From Dysidea avara (Eukaryota > Porifera > Demospongiae > Dictyoceratida > Dysideidae), in NCBI RefSeq assembly GCF_963678975.1, contig NC_089281.1:2730437-2794436 (forward strand): a DNA stretch of 64,000 bases. The letters are read 5' to 3'. Both the position numbers and the translations under genes were made by a program. This document shows positions 47,501 through 57,266 of the stretch, in pieces; the first letter of the stretch is position 1; every line of letters starts with the position of its first letter. The notes under the pieces were generated by a model. The model did not search any database and was not told where the DNA came from. It worked only from the letters and a program-made list of their open reading frames with translations.

Positions 47501-50500
47501 AGTTAAGTTTACACAAAGTCCTGAAAATTTCACCTTTTTGCTCTTTGAGCTCTTCTTCTAAACTACCTTTTCAGCACACTCAATTGACTAAGACGTTTGC
47601 CCCTAATCTCTGCAGCTTTTTCAGGTGGAGGTTGACTTTCACTTGTACTTGCAATAACAGTTTGTTGAAATGAAGGAGACTGTGTAGTACTGACATGTGG
47701 TTGTGATGGGTTGAAGGCTGCCTTAACCAAAGTACTTGCTGTAGAGATAGTGGTTTGCGCTACATCATCATCCATTTGCTTTTGCTTCTTTTGGGCTGGT
47801 GCAACACCAGTAATCAGGGGAGTTCATGGTGGATCTTGTTTACTTGCACGAATACCATTTTGAATCATTCATGTCTATTACTAGATATAGTGCATGCTTT
47901 TCTAATGATTGTACATATCTAGCCATGAGGTGATCACATGCATGATGTCTCAAAATACATAGCATTGAGTGCAAGACTGTATAGGAAATGACTAAGACTT
48001 TAAATAGGATGTAGCTATGTAGCAGGGATTCTAATTAGAAAACACATTATATAATCACATGATCACATGTGTAGTAACTGTTGCTGTTGTGCGTGTAACG
48101 TGTCATCATTATTCTGTTAATCATGCTGAGTCATTCTTCCCGACTGTACGAACTTCGTACTCATCTTTAAGACAGATGTCCAAAGTTATTCATTGACTGC
48201 TGACCTTCAAGATGAGAACCAAGAATACTGTTTATGCATCTTTACTGCCAAAGGGACCCTGGTGTAGGGGGAGGCTAGTGTGTTAAAATGTTAAAGTTGT
48301 GGCATCCACTTGATATCAAGTGAAAATTAGCTAGCCTAATAAGTCTATTAATAATACAATTGGTTTTTGTTAGCGCATGATGTTTTGAATTGCAAGAAAC
48401 TGGAAAACCGCTATAACAACTCTGATGTTTGTTGGGACATCCTGTTGGTCAAATAAGTTCGTAGCCACTTTAAACAGTTGCACATAGTGATTGTCATTAT
48501 GCAATAGCTGGTTGATATTGCTAACTATGTCTGGCCTTAAATCACCAACTATTTGACACCTACCTGTGACTCCTGATTGTCAATGAAATAAATTTGACAA
48601 AATTTTGGAGACTCACCCATTGATGGAACCATTCTACCAATCCGATGGTATACGTACCTGACCCTGTATTTCAAAGGAAGGATTAAAGCCAGGAATTGTC
48701 ACCTCATTACAACCAAAGCTGGTCATTTGAAATGCGGAATTATATTTATGTATGTTTGTCAAAAAATGTTTGCTGTCACTGTCTGTACCTTCATACAGGT
48801 ATTGCAAGAAAGGCTGTGGTTGAGGAATGGTTCCAGTTGGACATTGCCTTTAGAACAGCAAAATGACTCAGTCTGACAGTCTCCCCAGGAAATTTCAACA
48901 CCCCACAATGTGAACACTCTACACTAAGTGTGCCTACATCAGTAGTGTTATAAAACTTGTCTGGCTGATAATTAACGGCCATTAAGCTAGGTAGTCTACT
49001 GGCACTTACTTGTTGTCCGTTTGTCGGCGAGCAGTTGTATCACATTGTGTTCTTCTAATCTGCCATCAAGATCTAGATGGGCAAGATGATGAGCTTCTGC
49101 ATCACGTTGTTGTCTCCTGTCTAGGTAATCTTCACTCAGTAGTCCAGTCTGTTCACACGAGACAGTGGTAGTAGATGCTGCCAGCTGACGTCACTCATGT
49201 TGCCTGTTTACATGCTGCTGTTGCTTCACTGGATCCAGTCTTTGACATTGCTTAGGTCTTTTTGCTTGAGAAGCACGAAATGAAGAAGAACGCTTTCGCT
49301 TTGGCATTTTCACACTTCAAAGATTTTGAATTTGAATGATGTGCCGTAAAATTCTGATCATCAAGTGTAAAAGTTGTGTGACATAAAAAGGTGGGTTTGA
49401 CAGGAATGTAAAAAAAATTTACACTGAAAAGGTTGCCAGAGCAAATAAAGAGAAAAAGGAATAGACTCTACCTGGATTTGAACTTGGGACCTTGTATTTA
49501 TGGAGTGCGTGACCTGCGTGCGTGAGAATTATCTAACAGTACCAGTCAGCCTTAAAAACAATCTTATAAAGGCATGCATAGGTTGACTGGCATAGTTGTT
49601 TACTTGCGGTTTGCATGCGGTTTGTAGAAAGAATTCAAGCGAGTTTTTGCTCTACATCCTTGCACTAAACACCCTGTAAATGATGAGCGATGGCAGCTAG
49701 AAGCTTCATTTAAACGCTAGGTTATTCCTAGATGATGAGCGCTTTGTTTGGTGCCAAAACTGCTTCAATTGATGCAGCAACTGGCAAGAAGAATGCGTGA
49801 ACTCAAATGGAATGCAGACAGACAGATGGACGGAAGATGGCTTTTCAGCTTTATATATATATAGATACTTCACTAACCCCGTTTGTAATGTTAGTAATGT
49901 ATGGATTTACATCTTGCTTGTCCATTGGATTTGATGCACTCCTGGTATGATATGCAAGCCATTCTTTCTAAAGATGATATCAAAGGTTTCCCAGAAAGAT
50001 TATCCAGAAATTAACATGTAAAAATGGCCATAAGGTTCAGATCTGTGATGGCACTATCTCTAAAAATGCATGTCATGAGGAGTGTTATGTATGTCAAAAG
50101 TTTCATGGTTTTTAAAATAATCACATAGTTAGTGGTTTAGTTTGCTACAGATTAGCTCCAATAGTAGGAGTGCAATTAATCCCAAATCACATGGTTTATT
50201 TTTGTAATTACACTGTATAGTAACCAGTGATATAAAAGAATCACAAAAGTGAAATGATATAATAAGTAGCCAATCAAAAAAGTAGCCTATTAAGTGCAAC
50301 AATTATTGACATTGAGCAGCAAATCAAATTGTTAAGTTAACACGTGAAGCCTTTCAAGTGCACCACGTAGTATCGCAAGTGGCCGATCAGTTTTTAAAGT
50401 GCTGTAACAATGATGTTAATTATATAGTTAACTTGAGATATATAGTACTACATGAAGGGTGGTCACCATGTGATTAGTAGGCAATCACACACATTTTTTT

Positions 50501-53011
50501 GTGCAAATTAGGGAATAATTGTACTCAAACTGCTAAAATTTCACCCTGAGCAATTTTGACAGCTACGTGTACAATTATACTCAAATGTGTGTGATTACCT
50601 GTATGAAGTGCACATTTTTAGTTGTGTTGCTATACAGATTTTTGAGGGATGTACTTTTCACAGATTTCATGGTAACAGCAATGTTTCATCCTCGAAAATT
50701 ATTATAATACCTTAAACTTAACACAAAACTGATATTCAAACTCCTTTTCCCTTGTGGCTTCAAAGTGATTGTAGCTACCATCACATAGTAGTAGGGATCT
50801 GCTAAAATGTATGTTGCTGCCCATAAAACCATCATAAACACAATCTATCTGTCGATCTTACACAATGAAAAGCACTTTTTAAGAACTACTAACCCTAGGT
50901 ATAGCCTTACAGAAGAATGAATATTCAGTCGTGGCTGCATATGACTGAAGTTGGAATTAAATCTCCAATAGTAGTTGATGACCTCCCTTGTTTTATTCCT
51001 TGTTATTCCTACTCGAAAGTATGATTAATAATTTTCTTATACTTGTAACATGGGCAATGAAGGCTTTGCCTGATATGTACGCCAGACAACCCAAGGGTTG
51101 AGGGCATACATACGATCCATAGCTGGCTAATAGCCTGCGCCAGGTGATCAATCACTCAAGCAGATACAAGTACAACCACTGGATGTATTGTATATGCATG
51201 CCTGAAACATTTAAATGTGGGTCAGCAGCTGGTATATGCATTCTGGCAATGTTTGGCTATGATTGGCTATGATGAATAAACAAATTATAGAGAATTTTGG
51301 TTACGCAAGTGTAATGTTTTAATCAGTGCTGTTGAATTGTAAAGGCTTAGATGAGTAAGCATGCTTGTAGAGTAGTTATTTCTTGTAGAGTGGTAATTTC
51401 GTGCTATCAGTAGTGTGGATGTGGTCTGTATTCGGAAACGTGTGAAAACACTTGCTATAGCACTACAAAATGCTTTCCGTCTGAGTGGTTCATGGCCAAA
51501 TCAAAGTCATGCATACTATTCACGTGAGTACTAATCAGCGCTTCTAATACTGTTCTTGTAACGCTTTGTGACCAGCTGAACACAGCTGAAAGCAAAGTGT
51601 AATGGCCACTTCACTTTCGAGTCAGTAATTAATAGCTGGGGTGCATGTTCAGACGAAAACATTAACTCTGGCACCATCGTTTCTTTTTATACGGTATGTG
51701 TGGGTTCACCAGTCATAATAATGTTACAAAAAAAGTAAACAAACAAATATAAGGAAAACTTAGGAATTTTAAGTTTGATTAAGGATCATAGAGGGAGGTT
51801 GCCTATACCTGCAGATATACTAGTGAACATTTAATCTCTAATTCAGTCTGGGTATAGGCATTAAGGCCAAAATTGATTTCTGCAATCAATCCGGTCACCA
51901 CAGAAAATACTGACGATTTCCGTAGAGAAGCCATCTATTTCACTATCACGAATTGACACCTTGAGCTATCAGCAAAAAGAAATGGGACACAAAAGAGGAC
52001 AAAGGTAAGCCCATGATGTGTGCATTGTATGTACTGTGATATACCAAAAGGCATATCTCAGGACGAAGTGATATCGAACAGTGACAAAATCAAGCCCATA
52101 GCCTTATCCGTTCTTGAGTTATGCTTGTTTGAGGTATCAGGCAGGCAGGTGGGCAGGCAGGATAATTTATTTTAAATTTCATAACAATTTTATTGGAAGC
52201 ATTTAGGGTCATACTGAAGGCACTTTTGGGCTTGGTTACCTAACCAATACTGTCAAGGCACCAGGATGGTATATGTGAAGCTGGTTTTTGGGTGATATTT
52301 TTGACCAGAAAACCCCAAATCTCCATGATCCCTAATATACAGTACAATATAATTGCTGCCCAGTTGTAGCCCGGGCTACATTCAGATGTGATACAGGTAA
52401 GTTGCGAACTGGGCTATGTTGTGAATGTAACCTGGGAAGTTCCCTTGATCTGAGGTATGAAAGTGTTAAGTGTTACATCTTAATGTAATTATGTACTGCT
52501 TATGATGAGCACACTATACTGTAAACTGTACAACATGCTTCCAGCGAAATACTAGAGTGATGCAACTTATTCCTTCACTACATTCAGGTACTAGTCTACT
52601 AATAGTAGCTACACTAACAGTGAGGGATGTGTTGGGAAACAGTCCAGTATTACAAGGATTGTCTGAACTATTTGCTATACATAAACTGGTTCCCTATCTC
52701 AACACTGAAGGGGCACAGGCGTTCATTAATGCCAAGAACATGCGCCAGTGAGTAACTGTGTGTGTTGTTGTTTATTGTTGAATGTATTCATGTGCTCCAG
52801 GCCTGGAGGAGGATTGGCACTAATTCCCAGTGGAGTAGAGATATCAATGAGAGGTCTACTATATGTACTGGAGTGTGTGTGCACCAGATCATCACTACAC
52901 TCGTGTACTACACTGGACCATATTGAGACCAGCCAACAAACTTTATTGGAGTGTGTTAATCTTCACCGTCATGTTCCTTCTAATGTCACAGTGAATTTCT
53001 TGAATACATAA
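26598..53011 (+). CDS. Secreted-type MRH-IPT-NSF fusion: lectin-like N-terminus on a double AAA+ ATPase
   Basis: Seventeen exons, all phases agreeing, give about 883 residues: 26598-26672, 27491-27704, 29323-29607, 30004-30429, 31147-31274, 31361-31425, 31500-31603, 33987-34065, 34578-34655, 34704-34748, 34810-34969, 35974-36063, 41395-41641, 41949-42093, 42436-42575, 52588-52747, 52801-53011. Signal peptide about 1-18 ([14 protein letters not shown]). About 20-175 is cysteine-rich and MRH-like ([26 protein letters not shown]). About 190-300 is IPT/TIG ([18 protein letters not shown]). Then comes the NSF lead-in GVGGM...YRRAFASR. D1 has Walker A GPPGNGKT 355-362, Walker B D423/E424 and LLRPGR 480-485. 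D2 has GPRGTGKT 663-670 and LDDID 723-727. NSF normally disassembles SNAREs in the cytosol; its N-domain is absent here. No membrane helix is visible. Exon 13's start is the least certain. Confidence 0.85.
28336..28999. mobile_element. hAT-like MITE in the fusion gene's intron 2
   Basis: Ends CAGCATCGAAACC and GGTTTCAATGCTG are inverted repeats. Flanks TAACGAGT and TAATGAGT are an 8-bp target duplication with one change. Inside are GGGTCTGACCC blocks and a run of GCCACACCCACTT-like units at irregular 60-100-bp spacing. No transposase. Confidence 0.75.
31740..32630 (+). repeat. Foldback-ended repeat family, copy A
   Basis: Begins CATGGAGGTTTGGGCTTTTT. It runs through GGCTTGATTTCTTTACTG and AATGGCCACTTCAGTC, and ends in a hairpin centred near 32490. 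There the bases after AGTAGAAGGAAAAATTAGGA are mirrored by CCTAATCC and AAATTTTTCCTTTTACTTG. Copies lie at about 36.1, 42.7, 51.6, 54.8 and 59.7 kb. It is in intron 7 of the fusion gene. Confidence 0.65.
32631..33980. other. Rest of fusion-gene intron 7
   Basis: No coding signature. A short tandem tract of GATAGCCAT units lies near 33270-33295. An ACTCTAATAGAACAATCATC copy of the dispersed motif lies near 33956. Confidence 0.5.
35083..35825. mobile_element. hAT-like MITE with exact 8-bp target duplication
   Basis: Starts TAGGGCTGGGCGGTATTG and ends ATTGCCCACCCCTA. Both flanks are ATACAAAC. Inside, ATATCACGATAT-type blocks near each end extend the inverted repeat. It holds two copies of the dispersed TGCTCTATTAGAGT motif. 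It is in intron 11 of the fusion gene. Confidence 0.85.
36085..36716 (-). repeat. Foldback-ended repeat family, copy B, left part
   Basis: From TGATCCCTAATTGAAC through CAATCAATCCAGTCACCAC, which occurs twice, indicating an internal duplication. It continues to GTCAGTAGAAAATTCCA. It is interrupted by the Kolobok-like element and resumes at 41080. Confidence 0.65.
37011..37790 (+). pseudogene. P2X7 ballast-like zinc-domain protein gene inside transposon (broken)
   Basis: Exon 1 (37011-37248) starts [14 protein letters not shown], followed by an acidic, serine-rich region. After an intron (acceptor near 37372) it reads [16 protein letters not shown] frameshift follows, then [30 protein letters not shown] and YYQQYG. 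A last part from about 37640 reads [31 protein letters not shown] and TGFKYP. The order and the cysteines match the cytosolic zinc-binding ballast of P2X7 receptors and its many free-standing relatives. No channel part is present. One frameshift and stop codons before ITYRQ make it a pseudogene. It may have been a second transposon protein, for example a DNA-binding partner, but its role is unknown. Confidence 0.75.
37815..40811 (-). pseudogene. THAP-domain Kolobok-type transposase (broken)
   Basis: From 40811 downward a THAP zinc finger reads [25 protein letters not shown] and [11 protein letters not shown], with two in-frame TGA stops. Further exons carry [11 protein letters not shown], then at 39738-39190 [29 protein letters not shown] and [10 protein letters not shown], a candidate first catalytic aspartate region. 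Next come [15 protein letters not shown] and [13 protein letters not shown] at 39014-38691, [10 protein letters not shown] and [16 protein letters not shown] at 38770-38405, and a final LAALHFNEN with FPKYKKGEY before 37815. Frames shift several times. These blocks match a THAP transposase family common in sponges, cnidarians and fish. Confidence 0.8.
41080..41322 (-). repeat. Foldback-ended repeat family, copy B, right part
   Basis: Continues the repeat cut by the Kolobok-like element: CAATTTATTGGAAG, AAGGCATTTTTGGGCTTGG, CAAGGCGCCAGGATGGTAT and GGCCAGAAAAATCC. The join restores the order seen uninterrupted at 52180-52340. Confidence 0.65.
42680..43960. repeat. Foldback-ended repeat family, copy C (two pieces)
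   Basis: From TAGGGATCACAGTTTGGGC through ATGGGCTTGATTTCTTCGCT and CATGCATCATGGACTTTTG (to about 42960). A second piece with CAGTAAATCTAGTCATTATG and GGTATTTTTGAGCTTG ends near 43945 at AATTTCCATGATCCC. An imperfect GGCAGGCA tract lies at 43194-43230 between them. It is in intron 15 of the fusion gene. Confidence 0.55.
46160..47114 (+). pseudogene. Tc1/mariner-type transposase relic nested in the Helitron
   Basis: DDE-superfamily transposase. Frames read [17 protein letters not shown], then a stop, and [12 protein letters not shown], an N-terminal helix-turn-helix. Next is [21 protein letters not shown], where a short deletion removes the first catalytic aspartate. [12 protein letters not shown] gives the second aspartate, and [16 protein letters not shown] gives the last acidic position (E). 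Stops and frameshifts prevent activity. Terminal inverted repeats were not resolved. Confidence 0.8.
47139..47431. mobile_element. MITE related to the 18473 element, 5-bp target duplication ATGTT
   Basis: Starts CAGGGGTTAATCTAGGAGG and ends TCTGGGTTGAACCCTG, flanked by ATGTT on each side. It contains TAGCATGCCCCCAGACT, also found near the right end of the 18473 element, so the two are one family. It sits between the Tc1-like relic and Helitron sequence. Confidence 0.65.
49311..51559. other. Part of fusion-gene intron 15 without recognised genes
   Basis: No exon recognised. Near 49450-49530 the minus strand has AAGTTCAAATCC, a possible pol III B box, but no tRNA fold. The rest is AT-rich with no clear element boundary. 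Confidence 0.45.
51560..52345 (-). repeat. Foldback-ended repeat family, copy D
   Basis: Contains AATGGCCACTTCACTTTCG, CTGCAATCAATCCGGTCACC, GCAGGCAGGTGGGCAGGCAG and CAATTTTATTGGAAGC, and ends CTCCATGATCCCTAATATAC. It lies 240 bp before exon 16 of the fusion gene. Confidence 0.65.
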
Positions 53012-54630
53012 TTAGATGCTAGTGTTACAACAAAATGAAATACTTGAATATGATTAGCTGCTTACAAACCTCTAAATGCTACAATCAAAACACAACAATT
53101 GCACACCTATTACACCAGTAATACATGAGTATTAATGGATAGTAAACAGCATACTGATTAGAGGGAGGTATATATGGTGTGGACACTGCATTTTTCAATT
53201 TGAAGACACAAGTCAGGATTTTTGCTTGGGGGCCACAATGTAGAGCCCTCGGGTTACTAAATTCTGAGTAATGCCACTGCTGCAGGGTTCTATTCTAGAT
53301 GGTAACCTAAGGAAATTATGCCTAACTATTGGCTATCAGACTACTGCAGCTATCATGCATGTGTGTGCGCGCGTGCGTGTGTGTGTGTGAGTGAATCTAT
53401 AATGGTACTTATAGTGGCTAGTTTATTTGGGTTAAGGCTTAGTCTGCTGTGTTCATCTCCCTTATAAGGGATAATGTCTATCATCTTGTATACCACACAT
53501 TACATGTAAGTGCTAACCATAAAAACCAACTAATATACATACGCACTGTATGTATAACTCTGGCCAATCAATGTGAGATACTGATTGGTATGTAACATTT
53601 ATACAGTATTTGTATGTCATGCTCCTGTATGTTGATATAACTTATATATATATACTGGTATAGGTTGTCTCTCACATAGTACAATTTTAGCCTAACCTTC
53701 AATATATGTATGTATCATTGTCACACCTCAGATCAAAGGAAAGCCAGTGCAAATATTATATCATGTAATTATTACACTGGTTCAGGAATTTTAATGAGAT
53801 ATATGCACTTATCTCGTTAACTCAAGATATTGCACAGTTATCTGTGCATATATCACAATAACTCATTACAAGATATCCTCAGATATTTTGATGTCCTTTG
53901 CTATCTCTGTGCCATAACATATTGAGATCAATTGTGGATTAAGTTTCTTCGTATGCCCAATGTAAATATATTCGTGAAGCATGCCAGCAGTTTTCCACAT
54001 GTTCAGGTGATTTAGTTGTACCACAGGCACTCATGCTTTGCTTGATATATAAACACAAGGCACCCATAGAAGCGACCTTGTGCAAAGCAAGCCCATGCTC
54101 CTCCATAGGCAGGGCAGATAGCTAAGATGATGCACCCTTTTTTCACTGGCTAAAGAGAAAGTACATTGCAAATTAATAGACAGCTGGGTACGCAATTCAG
54201 CAGCCAAAGCACTTTGTTTCTGTTGTTTGATGGTAATGATCTCCAATATGTTATGGCGGTGAATATCACAAATTGATAGGCTGTTGTTTAGGGATCAATT
54301 CCATTAAGGGAAGAGTCACCTTCAGGGAGGCAACAAACTCATCATCAGAGCACTTCTATAAATATCTAATACCCAGCCCACCAAGCACGTTCTCGTTCAT
54401 TTATGCTGTGATCAGTTAAGGCTGGAATAAACCAGTGAGACAATTCCTCCTCCAGTGGAATAAGGAGAACAGGTAAGTCGGGTATGGTACACATGAAATA
54501 CGTTGAAGTCCATGTACAAAACCACAGTAAGCAGCAGTAGGGTATACCTTTGCAATTTCACTGAGCTGATGAACAGACTTCAACCAGTAGTCCATCTTCT
54601 CCTTCATGTATTGCTCAGTGAAGGAACAAC
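53012..54630. other. Intergenic stretch after the fusion gene
   Basis: Holds its 3' UTR. A GT-rich microsatellite lies near 53360-53390 and TATATATATA near 53643. No second gene is recognised; open frames near 54.0-54.7 kb on the minus strand have no family signature. Confidence 0.5.
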
Positions 54631-54634
54631 TCCC

Positions 54635-54694
54635 CAATGCTGCACTGAGTAATGCTGCACTGAGCAATGCTGCACTGAGCAATGCTGCACTGAG
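54635..54694. repeat. 15-bp tandem repeat, four units
   Basis: CAATGCTGCACTGAG is repeated four times with one or two changes. A minus-strand frame through it reads LLSAA repeats, which I take as chance. Confidence 0.85.
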
Positions 54695-54769
54695 AAGACA
54701 TCTCTATCACATTGACTTCAGTGTAGCACTAGTACTCACTAAGTAAGGATATAGACCGAGTCAAGGATT

Positions 54770-55320
54770 AAATGTCCACTAGTACATCTGCAGGTGTAGT
54801 CGACCTTGTTTTCCTACTCATACTTAAAATTTTTAATTTTTCCTTATACTTGTTTGTTTACTTCATTATTATAACTAGTAAACCCTCACACACTGCATTA
54901 AAAGAAAGGATGGCATGCACCAGAGGTAATGTTTTTGACTGAACACACCCCAACTATCAATTACTGACTTGAAAGTGAAGCGGCCATTATGCTTTGCTTT
55001 CAGCTATACTCAGCCCATTGCATACATAGCATTACAAATGAAGAACAATAAGAGAAGCGCCTCTACATTCAATCCAGTCTCCATGGAAATACAAACAATT
55101 TCCGTTAATGTAGGCAAGCCATCTTGCTATAGCAGCAGGCAGGCAGTCAATTTCATTAAATAAAATTTTTGTAGCAATTTATTGGAAGCATCTTGAAGGC
55201 ACTTTTGAGCTTGGTTATACTTTACTGCCAAGGCACCAGGATGGTATTGTGAAGCTGGTTTTTTGGTGATATTTTTGGCCAGAAAAACCCAAACCTCCAT
55301 GATCCCTAATATACATACAG
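54770..55320 (-). repeat. Foldback-ended repeat family, copy E
   Basis: Starts with CACTAGTACATCTGCAGGTG, then CTTAAAATTTTTAATTTTTC, CATTCAATCCAGTCTCC, a GCAGGCAGGCAG tract and GCACCAGGATGGTATTGTG. It ends CTCCATGATCCCTAATATAC. Confidence 0.65.
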
Positions 55321-55507
55321 TACTACCATACTGTATAATAATTGGAATTGATCTGAAACTTTGATATAGTAACTATAATAACTTCTTCAAAGGTTCTGGA
55401 CAAACATCAAAAGTAGTCTCAAAGTTAAAAGTAACTTTAGAGGCATAATTACTAAGTTAAAAGTGACTTCAAAGTGTCACAAAGCACACAATAGTTGTAA
55501 CATGTAT

Positions 55508-55592
55508 ATTTGTGGTCCACCTGATATGTCTACCCTCAGCCCTTAGGCCATAAAACCTGAGGGCTGAGGGTAGACATATCAGGCAGACCACC
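55508..55592. repeat. Hairpin with ~31-bp arms in the duplicated block
   Basis: GTGGTCCACCTGATATGTCT with CACCCTCAGCCC-like continuation is mirrored by GGGCTGAGGGTAGACATATC and GGCAGACCAC, around an 18-base loop. A degraded second copy is at about 60712-60800, so the hairpin predates the segmental duplication. Confidence 0.7.
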
Positions 55593-55734
55593 CATACCCA
55601 TTTTACAACCATAAAATGTACATATGGTACACACATGCAAAAACATACCATATGTAATGTACATATCAGGAAACATTAGGGATCTCATTATATTTATAGC
55701 AAGATTTCTGTTTTATGGTTGCTCAGGAGAATAT

Positions 55735-55885
55735 TGTATGACACATGTTTCAAAGCTGTTTATGATGAACACATTATACTGCAAACTGTACACTAGTCTC
55801 TTCCACTATACATCAGTGATGTTGCTATAAAGTCAGTTCTTTATAATAGAGCAGTCCAAGCAGTATCTACAAGGGTTGTCTACAA
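55735..55885 (+). pseudogene. Degraded copy of sequence flanking fusion-gene exon 16
   Basis: TATACTGCAAACTGTACA and nearby bases match 52520-52540 just before exon 16. The exon itself is mostly lost, leaving AGCAGTCCAAGCAGTATC and ACAAGGGTTGTCT. It is the first of three such remnants. Confidence 0.45.
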
Positions 55886-56261
55886 CAGTGGGCTGTGGTC
55901 AAGATTAGTTATTAGACTTTTACTCAGGGACCAACCCTCAATAGTAGCCATACTTGAGTGGTGCCACAATTGATTTGGAAATAAGAGCTTAAACATTGTT
56001 TACTGATCAATTTTAAATAGTCACTGCATCGATATTTTGAACAACCATATATAAAATTAACTTTTTATTTTGATGTCATTTAATGTGATTTCATGACCTC
56101 AGAATCTGTTATTGCCATACAAGGTAGACTAGAGGAATCATCCGCCTATGTAGTTAACAACATAACTCATCATCAATGCACACATTTATGTACATATCAA
56201 TTGTTACACACAGACAACGCAGACTATTCTGTGCTCAAGCAGCAGCAGTGGTTGATATACT

Positions 56262-57200
56262 TCACTGTACATACAGTGTTAACTGATCCACTAAGATAGC
56301 TTCATCACCAAAAACTTCATTAGTACAAATCCTCACTTCCACATCATCCATAGTAGCCATATCCAACTCCCTATAGAACCATGGTAGGTTGGGGTTATCA
56401 CAACAAGTGTTACCAGTAGGACAGTCTAAACCATCCCACAAAGGATCAGACAAGTAATGTGTAGCATGATTAGGACGACCACCAGAATTCACTCCACTTT
56501 CACAGTAAAAATTGGAGCCAGTAAAAGCATCTGCAGCTGAGTTGCAATTACAATATGTGTCAATGGTACGAACTTCATATGTCCATATGTGTTGACGAGG
56601 GCTACCATGTGTTATAAATAATGCATCATTGTTGTAGATCCCATCAATGTATCCTTTCTGATAACCTCTAGCCATTCCACAAATTTTTTGGTAACTTATT
56701 CCTTTAGAGGAGAATAGTACAGGATAACATCCAGCATTGTCACTTGGTGATCTACAGAAACTGATGCCATCTTGTGATCTCTTGTTCCATCCAGTTGGAC
56801 ATTCATCTCCTCTGGTAATGTTAACACTAGCAATTCTAGTCCATCCACCAATATTACCACATACTACTCGTTGCTCCATATCACAGTATATACGACGTAA
56901 AGGATTAATGAGTAAATAATATCCTGACCTGTTATGAGTTTGTGGGTTGAGGTCATAGATCTCCTTACAAGAGTCATAAGAAGAAGCTTGTATTCCATGT
57001 TCCATATCACAGTATACACGACGTAAAGGATTAATAAGCCAATAATATCCTGACCAGTTGTGAGTTTGTGGGTTCCAGTCGTAGATCTCCTCACAAGACT
57101 CTCCAGGTAGGAAAGGATGACTAAACTGATAAGTATCACATTGTTCAGTAGCTGTTACTAACTTGCTAGTACAATACAATATTATTACTAGTGCTAACAT
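56262..57200 (-). CDS. Secreted fibrinogen-like (FReD-related) protein, single exon
   Basis: 312 residues with a signal peptide (1-17, LALVIILYCTSKLVTA). Two tandem SCxEIYDxNPQTHNxSGYY...VYCDM units (about 36-110) match the start of a fibrinogen-related domain. Then come GGWTRIASVNITRGDECPTGW, CRSPSDNAGCYPV, GYQKGYIDGIYNNDALFITH, HIWTYEVRTID, DPLWDGLDC, CCDNPNLPWF and a final DDVEVRICT. This C-terminal half matches a secreted, disulphide-rich family of sponges and cnidarians, not the classical fibrinogen fold. It is likely extracellular, perhaps a lectin; the ligand is unknown. The second unit comes from a 126-bp in-frame duplication. A TATA-like box lies 60 bp upstream. Confidence 0.8.
   Translation of the reverse strand: MLALVIILYCTSKLVTATEQCDTYQFSHPFLPGESCEEIYDWNPQTHNWSGYYWLINPLRRVYCDMEHGIQASSYDSCKEIYDLNPQTHNRSGYYLLINPLRRIYCDMEQRVVCGNIGGWTRIASVNITRGDECPTGWNKRSQDGISFCRSPSDNAGCYPVLFSSKGISYQKICGMARGYQKGYIDGIYNNDALFITHGSPRQHIWTYEVRTIDTYCNCNSAADAFTGSNFYCESGVNSGGRPNHATHYLSDPLWDGLDCPTGNTCCDNPNLPWFYRELDMATMDDVEVRICTNEVFGDEAILVDQLTLYVQ
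56875..57126. repeat. 126-bp in-frame tandem duplication within the fibrinogen-like gene
   Basis: The block starting TCCATATCACAGTATA recurs exactly 126 bp on, at 57001 (TCCATATCACAGTATACACG). It is a multiple of three, so 42 residues are duplicated in frame. The paralogue at 62.1 kb has only one unit. Confidence 0.85.
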
Positions 57201-57259
57201 TCTGTCATCAAGGTCAGACTAAGTACTGTGAACTGTTTCTGTATGTCTTTGGATCATGT

Positions 57260-57266
57260 TTTTATA
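57260..57266 (-). promoter_or_regulatory. TATA box of the fibrinogen-like gene
   Basis: On the minus strand the sequence reads AGTATAAAAACATG, about 60 bp before the ATG at 57200. The same block is kept before the 5' remnant at 59.2 kb and, as TATAATAA, before the pseudogene at 62.3 kb. Confidence 0.5.

Larger units (their letters stand above)
44855..49310 (-). mobile_element. Decayed Helitron (Rep/helicase-like remains)
   Basis: Read on the minus strand from 49310: [20 protein letters not shown], then [16 protein letters not shown]. At 48982-48560 are [36 protein letters not shown] and [10 protein letters not shown]. At 46146-45712 are [36 protein letters not shown] and TDGWHINL. At 45693-44860 are [52 protein letters not shown] and MVHGPCG. 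The HAHLLVWL-type block is the Rep domain of Helitrons. The helicase half is missing and frames are broken. A Tc1-like element and a MITE are inserted. Exact ends (TC...CTRR) were not found. Confidence 0.8.

Noticed and set aside
49445-49545. Possible tRNA gene on the minus strand
   Set aside because: Only a B-box-like AAGTTCAAATCC is present; A box, T-stem and acceptor do not fit.
54416-54682. 88-codon frame with LLSAA repeats
   Set aside because: The repeats come from a 15-bp tandem repeat; the rest has no domain signature.
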